Part shown: positions 40,693 through 45,429 of the stretch, piece after piece
How the letters are laid out: each line of letters starts with the position of its first letter
How positions within the stretch are numbered: the stretch's first letter is position 1
NCBI GenBank assembly: GCA_009783315.1
Contig: WRHI01000009.1
Location: forward strand, 1-45,429
DNA: 45,429 nucleotides
Direction of reading: 5' to 3'
Source of the DNA: Peptococcaceae bacterium
GTDB lineage: Bacteria > Bacillota > Desulfitobacteriia > Desulfitobacteriales > Syntrophobotulaceae
The notes under the pieces: generated by a model
Told to the model about the DNA's origin: nothing
The model's input: only the letters and a program-made list of their open reading frames with translations
Databases searched by the model: none
Program-made: the position numbers and the translations under genes

Positions 40693-41844
40693 GTGAACGT
40701 ACTTCATCTCATCGGCGGCGGCGAACTTGGCGGCGCCGAACAACACATCATAACCCTCTTGCCCCGGCTGCAAACGCGCGGCGTACAGCCGCTGCTGGCA
40801 TGCCTGTACAAACACGCGCCCCTAACCGAAAAAATCCGCTCCACAACCGCCCCCCCAACACCCATCCCCACCGACCTCTTCCCCATGAGAGCGCCCTTCG
40901 ACCTCTCTCCCCTGCCTCGTTTGCTCAAATACTGTACCCGCCACAAAATAGACCTCATCCATTGCCACGGCCTGCGCGCCAACATAATAGGGCGCGCCGC
41001 CAGCCTTATCAGCCGCCTGCCGGCCATAACCACCTGGCACAGCTGGCCGGAACAGGATTTCCCCGGCGCCCTCACCGGCAAAATCGCCATGACGCTGGAA
41101 CATATGACCCTCGGTCTTTCCGCAGGCTCAATCACAGTCTCCCACGCGCTGGCAGACAAACTGCAGCAATGGCCGCCAATGGAACGCCAAAAAACATCCA
41201 AAAAGAACCGTTTCCATCAAACCATCTATAACGGTTACACGCCCCTGCAGCGCACACCGGAAGAACATGCCCAAGCCCGCCAAGACTACCGCGGCCTCTG
41301 GCACATCCCCGAAAACGCTGTTGTCCTCGGCAGCGTAGGCCGCCTCCATCCTGTCAAAGGCCATCTCTACCTGCTCGAAGCCGCGTCCCTTCTGGCGTCA
41401 CGCTTTCCGGCCCTGCACGTCCTGCTCATTGGCGAAGGTCCCGAACGCTCCTCCTTAGAACAGCAGCTAATCAACGCGCCATACACTTACACCCTAGCAG
41501 GCCATCTTCCCAACGCCGAACGCGCCCTCCCCGCCATAGACATGTTCGTCTTTCCATCTCTGCACGAAGGTATGGGCATCGCCCTACTCGAAGCCATCCA
41601 GGCTAACCTCCCCATTGTTGCCACCGCTGCCGGCGGCATCCCCGAAATCCTGCGCGCCGGCACCGACGCCTTACTGGTTCCACCCGCCGATGCCAACGCT
41701 ATAGCCGACGCCTGCCAACGTTTGCTGGAAAACCCCGCCCACAGCCAAGCCCTGACCGCCGCCGCCCAAGAACGTCTGACTTTATTCAACCCGGAAGACA
41801 TGGCCGATCAAACCGTGGCTTTTTATCGCCAAATTTTGTACTAA
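40693..41844 (+). CDS. GT4 family glycosyltransferase
   Basis: The 383-residue GT-B enzyme has HLIGGGELGGAEQH at the N-terminus, DLIHCHGLRANIIGR, then LGSVGRLHPVKGHLYLL and the donor loop FPSLHEGMGIALLEAIQANLP with its EX7E pair. It transfers a sugar in the cytoplasm, probably to a lipid-linked acceptor. The GTG start at 40693 has only a modest GGAAATGG site nine bases upstream. It is the only plus-strand gene in this part and faces the ligase-like gene. Confidence 0.9.
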   Translation: MNVLHLIGGGELGGAEQHIITLLPRLQTRGVQPLLACLYKHAPLTEKIRSTTAPPTPIPTDLFPMRAPFDLSPLPRLLKYCTRHKIDLIHCHGLRANIIGRAASLISRLPAITTWHSWPEQDFPGALTGKIAMTLEHMTLGLSAGSITVSHALADKLQQWPPMERQKTSKKNRFHQTIYNGYTPLQRTPEEHAQARQDYRGLWHIPENAVVLGSVGRLHPVKGHLYLLEAASLLASRFPALHVLLIGEGPERSSLEQQLINAPYTYTLAGHLPNAERALPAIDMFVFPSLHEGMGIALLEAIQANLPIVATAAGGIPEILRAGTDALLVPPADANAIADACQRLLENPAHSQALTAAAQERLTLFNPEDMADQTVAFYRQILY

Positions 41845-41901
41845 TCCTAATCCTCGATTAAAATCGTGCAATCTTTCCGGTCTGTTTCACATCTGGCTGG
41901 G

Positions 41902-42696
41902 TTAACATAAAGAGCAGCACTCGCCAAAAACCCGGATCGGCTCCAGCTTATGCCGCGACATCTCTATCCTCTGCTCAATTTTCCCATCCACCTCGGCGTT
42001 GCCACTGGTTCCCTTCAAAATAAACGCGTCCATCAGGTCATACGAAATCCCCAATTCCTCCTCATCCGTCTGACCCTCAAACAACCCCGCCGAAGCAGGC
42101 TTATCAACAATCGCCTTCGGCACCCCCAGATATCTGGCCAAAATCCGCACTTCCCCCTTCGTTAACAAACCAAGGGGATTCAGATCGCTGGCTCCATCGC
42201 CCCACTTCGTAAAATACCCCAACAACCGCTCATCCAGATTTCCCGTTCCAATCACAAAACAACTCACACTCTGAGCCGCCGCGTAAAGAACAATCATACG
42301 CATCCTGGGCCGGATATTCATCCGGCTCAAATCGCTCAAAGACCCAAGCTCACTCTCTACGGCCCGGCAAGCCTTCCCAATATCACAAACCTCATAATCA
42401 AACCCAAACCCATCAATAAGAGCCAAAGCATCCCGATGACTTGAGGACATCTTCATATTATCGTCATCCGGCAGCATGAGCAGCTTTACATACACCCCCG
42501 CCTCTTGACAGAGCCGCGCCACCACCGAACAATCAATACCCCCGCTCATACCCAGCACCACGCCCTTCCGTCGTGCCTGTGTCACAATATCACGGACAAA
42601 CGCCCCCATTTTCAGAATATATTCCCCCGCGTTATCATCCGTAATCACAAACCGTTTTCCATCAAAACGTTTTCCACCAAAACCCTTCTCACCCAT
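41902..42696 (-). CDS. nadE: Ammonia-dependent NAD+ synthetase
   Basis: The 264-residue protein is a NadE of the short, ammonia-using type without a glutaminase domain. It has the PP-loop GMSGGIDCSVVA, IGTGNLDERLLGYFTKWGDG, the loop LNPLGLLTKGEVR and KPASAGLFEGQTDEEELG. The residue after the PP-loop aspartate is cysteine rather than the usual serine. It makes NAD from deamido-NAD, ATP and ammonia. The ATG at 42696 overlaps the stop of tagA by one base (TAATG), with GAAAGGAAG upstream, so it is coupled to tagA. A longer start at 42735 is inside tagA. Confidence 0.93.
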   Translation of the reverse strand: MGEKGFGGKRFDGKRFVITDDNAGEYILKMGAFVRDIVTQARRKGVVLGMSGGIDCSVVARLCQEAGVYVKLLMLPDDDNMKMSSSHRDALALIDGFGFDYEVCDIGKACRAVESELGSLSDLSRMNIRPRMRMIVLYAAAQSVSCFVIGTGNLDERLLGYFTKWGDGASDLNPLGLLTKGEVRILARYLGVPKAIVDKPASAGLFEGQTDEEELGISYDLMDAFILKGTSGNAEVDGKIEQRIEMSRHKLEPIRVFGECCSLC

Positions 42697-43469
42697 TACA
42701 AACTTCCTTTCTTCGCAAACCGCAGAACCCTCCACATATACCGGGGCAAATCCAACTGCCTCCTCAAGCGTTTAGGCTCCCGTAAAAGCCTGTACAACCA
42801 TTCCAACCGTAGCCGCCGCACCCAACGCGGCGCCCTCTTCACCCGCCCCGCGAAAACATCAAAAGTCCCGCCAACGCCCACGCTCACTCCCGCCAAATCC
42901 GGATACCGCGAAAGCCAGAACTCCTGAAAAGGCGCCCCCATACCCGCTAACAGAATCTCAGGATGAAAATCGCGGATCAGCGCCAGCACACCCTCTTCTT
43001 CTTGCCCCACCGTGAAATACCCATGATGGGCGCCCACTTCCAGCCCCGGAAAATCCCGCCCCATCATCGCCGCCGCCTCATCCGCCACCCCGGGTTGCCC
43101 CCCCAGAAAAAATACCCGCCAGCCATATGTATGCGCCTCCGCCAACAAGCGCCGCGCCAAATCAATCCCCGTTACCCGCTCCGGCAGCCACGCCCCCAAA
43201 ACCCGCGCCGCCCAAACCACACCCTCACCGTCCGGCACGACCAGATCCGCCCGCGCCATAATCTCCCGCAGGGCCTCATCTCTCTCGGCACGCAAAATCA
43301 TCTCCGGATTAGCTGTAACAACCCGCAGCCGGTCGCCTTGCCCCAGCGCCTCCCTAACAACGCCAACACTGTCCTCCATCGTCACCGCATCAACGTTGAC
43401 CCCAAGAATATTCACCCTGCCAGCCCTCATGTCCGATATTCGCTTATCCGGTGTGCGCAAAATCCCCAT
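42696..43469 (-). CDS. tagA: TagA/WecG/CpsF family N-acetylmannosaminyl-type transferase (GT26)
   Basis: The 257-residue protein has the family signatures VNILGVNVDAVTMEDSV, VVTANPEMILRAERDEAL, ADLVVPDGEGVVWAA and GMGAPFQEFW, ending in VGVGGTFDVFAG and RLLREPKRLRRQ. TagA adds N-acetylmannosamine to undecaprenyl-diphospho-GlcNAc, forming the linkage unit of wall teichoic acid; WecG-type members use a uronate variant. It supports a Gram-positive surface-polymer context. GGAAG precedes the start. Fourteen-bp tandem repeats lie just upstream, between it and mutY. Confidence 0.93.
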   Translation of the reverse strand: MGILRTPDKRISDMRAGRVNILGVNVDAVTMEDSVGVVREALGQGDRLRVVTANPEMILRAERDEALREIMARADLVVPDGEGVVWAARVLGAWLPERVTGIDLARRLLAEAHTYGWRVFFLGGQPGVADEAAAMMGRDFPGLEVGAHHGYFTVGQEEEGVLALIRDFHPEILLAGMGAPFQEFWLSRYPDLAGVSVGVGGTFDVFAGRVKRAPRWVRRLRLEWLYRLLREPKRLRRQLDLPRYMWRVLRFAKKGSL

Positions 43470-43497
43470 ATCGCTTCCAGATTCCCCCTCTCATGCC

Positions 43498-43594
43498 ACA
43501 TTCGACCTCCCACAACCAACCTCTTACATCCAACCCTTACATTCGCCCTCCCACATTCAGCCTCTCACATTCAGCTTCTCACATCCCACATCCC
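43498..43594. repeat. 14-bp tandem repeats between tagA and mutY
   Basis: Seven units of 13-14 bp with consensus ACATTCRRCCTCYC run without spacers through the tagA leader and the last codons of mutY (stop at 43579). The middle three units (43539-43580) are nearly identical. Confidence 0.75.
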
Positions 43595-44718
43595 ATTTCG
43601 TCAATAACCTTGCGCATCAAATTCGAAAACGGATACCGGGGAAACTCCGATACCGGAACAAACGAACCATCAGACAACAATCCACTAGAAAGTTCAACCA
43701 ACCCGGAATTGTCAGCCAAAACACAACTGCTGATAGAACCGCGCAAAATACGCAAAGTCAGATGAAAATGTGTAAAAGTATGCCGGACACTCCGCCCCGT
43801 TTCTTCCCAGCAAATCTTCGCCATTTTGGCTGTGGAAACGCTGTCAGCAGCAACTCCATCCACAACCGCACCGGCGAGCTCACCCGCCGACTTAACCCAT
43901 GGAAACTCACTCAGCCCTCTCAAAAGACCACCTTCTGTACGCCGCCGCACAAACACGCGTCCCGACTCATCTTCCAGCCAATACACAATCCCCGCATACC
44001 CGGGCTTCTCCCGGCGCTGTTTAACAGGAAACCGATCGCTCTCCCCTCGCGCCCAAGCGCCGCACCCATCTCGCCAAGGGCATTCGGAACACAATGGGTT
44101 TTGCGGACGACACACAACAGCCCCTAAATCCATAATAGCCGACGTATAATCCGCAAAACCCTCCTCCGGCAACAACTCCCGCGCCCAGGCGGCAACACGG
44201 TCCTTGACAGTTGCCAAGGGAACCCCGACACAATAGAGGCGGCTCAAGATCCGGGCCACATTGCCATCCACCACCGCCGCCGGCATATCAAAAGCCAAAG
44301 CGGCAATACTGGCAGCCGTATAAGCCCCTATCCCGGGCAGCTCACACAAATCATCCGGCCGCAACGGCCTGGGAAAAATCCCGCCGTGCTGCTCCCACAA
44401 TCGCTGTGCGCAAGCATGCAGCTGGTGAGCCCGGCGATAATAGCCAAGCCCCTGCCAGACAACAAGAACATCTTCAGGCAAAGCCGCCGCCAAAGCCGCC
44501 AGATCCGGAAAACGCTCCATGAAACGCTGAAAATACGGAACAACAGCAGCCACTGTCGTCTGCTGAAGCATAATCTCCGAAACCCAGACGATATACGGAT
44601 CAGGATGAGGCCCGCCCTTCACACGCCACGGCAAATCCCGGCCATGATCCTCATACCACGCCAACAGCCTGGGAGCATATTCAGATAAAGGAAAAAGCCG
44701 GCCGTTTTCCCGGGGCAT
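43579..44718 (-). CDS. mutY: A/G-specific adenine DNA glycosylase
   Basis: The 379-residue protein has the HhH-GPD fold: catalytic glutamate in VSEIMLQQTTV, helix-hairpin-helix LPGIGAYTAASIAA, catalytic aspartate in AVVDGNVARILSR, and the iron-sulphur cluster cysteines CRPQNPLCSECPWRDGC. The C-terminal third is the NUDIX-like domain that reads 8-oxoguanine (VFVRRRTEGGLLRGLSEFPW). It removes adenine paired with 8-oxoguanine. The ATG at 44718 has GGAGG six bases before it; the frame could extend to 44748 but would enter the rpsT terminator. The last codons fall in the tandem repeat, so the C-terminus may vary. Confidence 0.93.
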   Translation of the reverse strand: MPRENGRLFPLSEYAPRLLAWYEDHGRDLPWRVKGGPHPDPYIVWVSEIMLQQTTVAAVVPYFQRFMERFPDLAALAAALPEDVLVVWQGLGYYRRAHQLHACAQRLWEQHGGIFPRPLRPDDLCELPGIGAYTAASIAALAFDMPAAVVDGNVARILSRLYCVGVPLATVKDRVAAWARELLPEEGFADYTSAIMDLGAVVCRPQNPLCSECPWRDGCGAWARGESDRFPVKQRREKPGYAGIVYWLEDESGRVFVRRRTEGGLLRGLSEFPWVKSAGELAGAVVDGVAADSVSTAKMAKICWEETGRSVRHTFTHFHLTLRILRGSISSCVLADNSGLVELSSGLLSDGSFVPVSEFPRYPFSNLMRKVIDEMGCGM

Positions 44719-44744
44719 ACCCATCCTCCATCCCGGATCCATAA

Positions 44745-44777
44745 ACAAAAAGGGATGCCACGCAACCCTCTTTTGTT
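44745..44777 (-). terminator. Terminator of rpsT
   Basis: On the minus strand AAAAGAGGG and CCCTTTTTG form a 9-bp stem (one G-U pair) around an 11-base loop, with a U-rich 3' arm. It lies about 80 bases after the rpsT stop and just before mutY. Confidence 0.6.
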
Positions 44778-44853
44778 AACAAAATATGTCCGTCCGTTTT
44801 CGCTTCGTCAAACTCATTCCTCTAGCCAAAATCACGTAATGGCTCGCGTCGTC

Positions 44854-45117
44854 TTACGGAGCAACCTTTGCCAGCCGTTTGGTCAAACGAGACTTCTTAC
44901 GGGCAGCTTTGTTCTTATGAATTAAACCTTTAGACGCCGCTTTATCCAATGAACGAGACGCGTTCCGCAACGCTTGTTTCGCCTGATCCGGATCCGCAGC
45001 CAAAGCCTCATCAAAACGTTTGATGGTCGTTCTGAGTGCCGACTTGGCGGACGCGTTCTCTAAATTCTTAGCCTTAGAAAGCTTAGCGCGCTTAATTGCC
45101 GATTTAATATTGGCCAT
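44854..45117 (-). CDS. rpsT: 30S ribosomal protein S20
   Basis: The 87-residue basic protein has the standard S20 sequence: [17 protein letters not shown] at the N-terminus, [14 protein letters not shown], and [20 protein letters not shown] at the C-terminus. It binds 16S rRNA early in small-subunit assembly. The ATG at 45117 is chosen because AAGGAGGTGACC precedes it; a start at 45126 would cover that site. It has its own promoter and terminator. This is the most conserved gene in the window. Confidence 0.97.
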   Translation of the reverse strand: MANIKSAIKRAKLSKAKNLENASAKSALRTTIKRFDEALAADPDQAKQALRNASRSLDKAASKGLIHKNKAARKKSRLTKRLAKVAP

Positions 45118-45167
45118 ATTGGTCACCTCCTTCAGGTGATTGCTGTTAATAAACTAACGCAAAGAGT

Positions 45168-45197
45168 ATTCTAGCATATTTCTATCAGGTTATGCAA
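45168..45197 (-). promoter_or_regulatory. Promoter of rpsT
   Basis: On the minus strand TTGCAT (45192-45197) and TAGAAT (45168-45173) are separated by 18 bp, with an extended -10 TG one base upstream of the hexamer. Confidence 0.6.
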
Positions 45198-45267
45198 GTT
45201 GCTCATCATCACAGGGTGCATATTCTAAAAGTGCCGGAAGCGACAAAAAAATAAATAGAAATATCCA

Positions 45268-45429
45268 CTGCGGGGTTCTCCCGCAACCGAATGGTGAATG
45301 GAGATGGATATTATGTGGGCTCGTAACAGTCCCGAGGTAGGGTTTGGTGAGCGGGAGACTCCAAAAGCCCGCGAACTTTTTTCACCTTGTAAGGTTGCGT
45401 CAGGCAGAGAGGCGCTTGGATTCTCCCGC
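45268..45429 (+). repeat. Dispersed repeat, copy C (cut by window edge)
   Basis: This is the plus-strand counterpart of copy A at 1-151. Shared blocks include TCTCCCGCAAC, AATGGTGA, GTAACAGT and ACTCCAAAAGCCCGCG, in the same order, and the match continues into GCGTC.GGC.G.GAGGC at the edge. A short open frame from ATG 45313 (NSPEVGFGERETPKARELF) runs off the edge. The rest of the 312-bp region upstream of rpsT holds only its promoter. Confidence 0.6.

Noticed and set aside
43498-43594. Possible CRISPR array at the 14-bp repeats
   Set aside because: Units are adjacent with no spacers and too short; no cas genes are present. It is a simple tandem repeat.
1-45429. tRNA, rRNA and riboswitches
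   Set aside because: I looked for T-arm consensus (GGTTCGAATCC-like) and large conserved rRNA blocks on both strands and for long structured leaders before genes; none was convincing. A covariance-model scan would be the decisive test.

Overview
The window looks like chromosome of a Gram-positive bacterium of the Firmicutes, probably Clostridia-like. The evidence is AGGAGG-type ribosome binding sites, textbook sigma-A promoters with 17-18 bp spacers, lipoproteins, a TagA/WecG glycosyltransferase, Lic choline genes and a CDP-glycerol-type polymer transferase. The genus cannot be named from sequence alone. Almost everything concerns the cell surface. No tRNA, rRNA, CRISPR array, intact insertion sequence or phage was seen.

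Region 1 (1-2255) is genomic debris: a dispersed repeat at the very edge, one membrane-anchored unknown protein, two degraded histidine-kinase tails, a broken copy of a methyltransferase with an intact promoter, and a probable IS21-type end. Region 2 (2256-24497) is a large surface-polysaccharide locus, nearly all on the minus strand. Reading from its promoter at 24.5 kb it encodes a UDP-sugar 6-dehydrogenase, a left-handed beta-helix acyltransferase and a PLP aminotransferase (WbpA/D/E-like), an MFS exporter, an ExoA-like glycosyltransferase, a second aminotransferase, the priming sugar-phosphate transferase, a WbpG-like amidotransferase, further glycosyltransferases, a Wzy-like polymerase, a Wzx-like flippase, and a Gtr-like decoration cassette (DUF6020, GtrA, GT2, GT-C). 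An intact methyltransferase and an orphan sensor-like protein are inserted on the plus strand. Internal promoters at about 19.4, 16.5 and 13.8 kb suggest several transcription units.

Region 3 (24.6-26.8 kb) has two tandem paralogous lipoproteins, the relic of a third, a nucleotidyltransferase (MNT) fragment and a hairpin element. Region 4 (26.8-30.8 kb, plus strand) is a choline operon: a three-domain LicC-LicA fusion with an N-terminal winged helix, a LicB-like permease, a small winged-helix protein and a WG-repeat lipoprotein. Region 5 (30.8-34.9 kb, minus strand) is a three-gene operon whose first product fuses a YidC/Oxa1 insertase to a CDP-glycerol glycerophosphotransferase, followed by a small membrane protein and a membrane sulfatase/LTA-synthase-like enzyme. 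Regions 4 and 5 converge with a 4-bp gap and together suggest phosphocholine and polyol-phosphate chemistry on a surface polymer.

Region 6 (35.0-41.8 kb) has a His/Tyr/Gly-rich protein, a 233-bp near-perfect hairpin between two divergent promoters, a transmembrane Ser/Thr kinase with an extracellular leucine-rich-repeat domain, a second O-antigen-ligase-like protein with expanded low-complexity repeats, and a GT4 glycosyltransferase. Region 7 (41.9-45.4 kb) is more conserved: nadE, tagA/wecG, mutY and rpsT, with a second edge copy of the dispersed repeat, inverted relative to the first.
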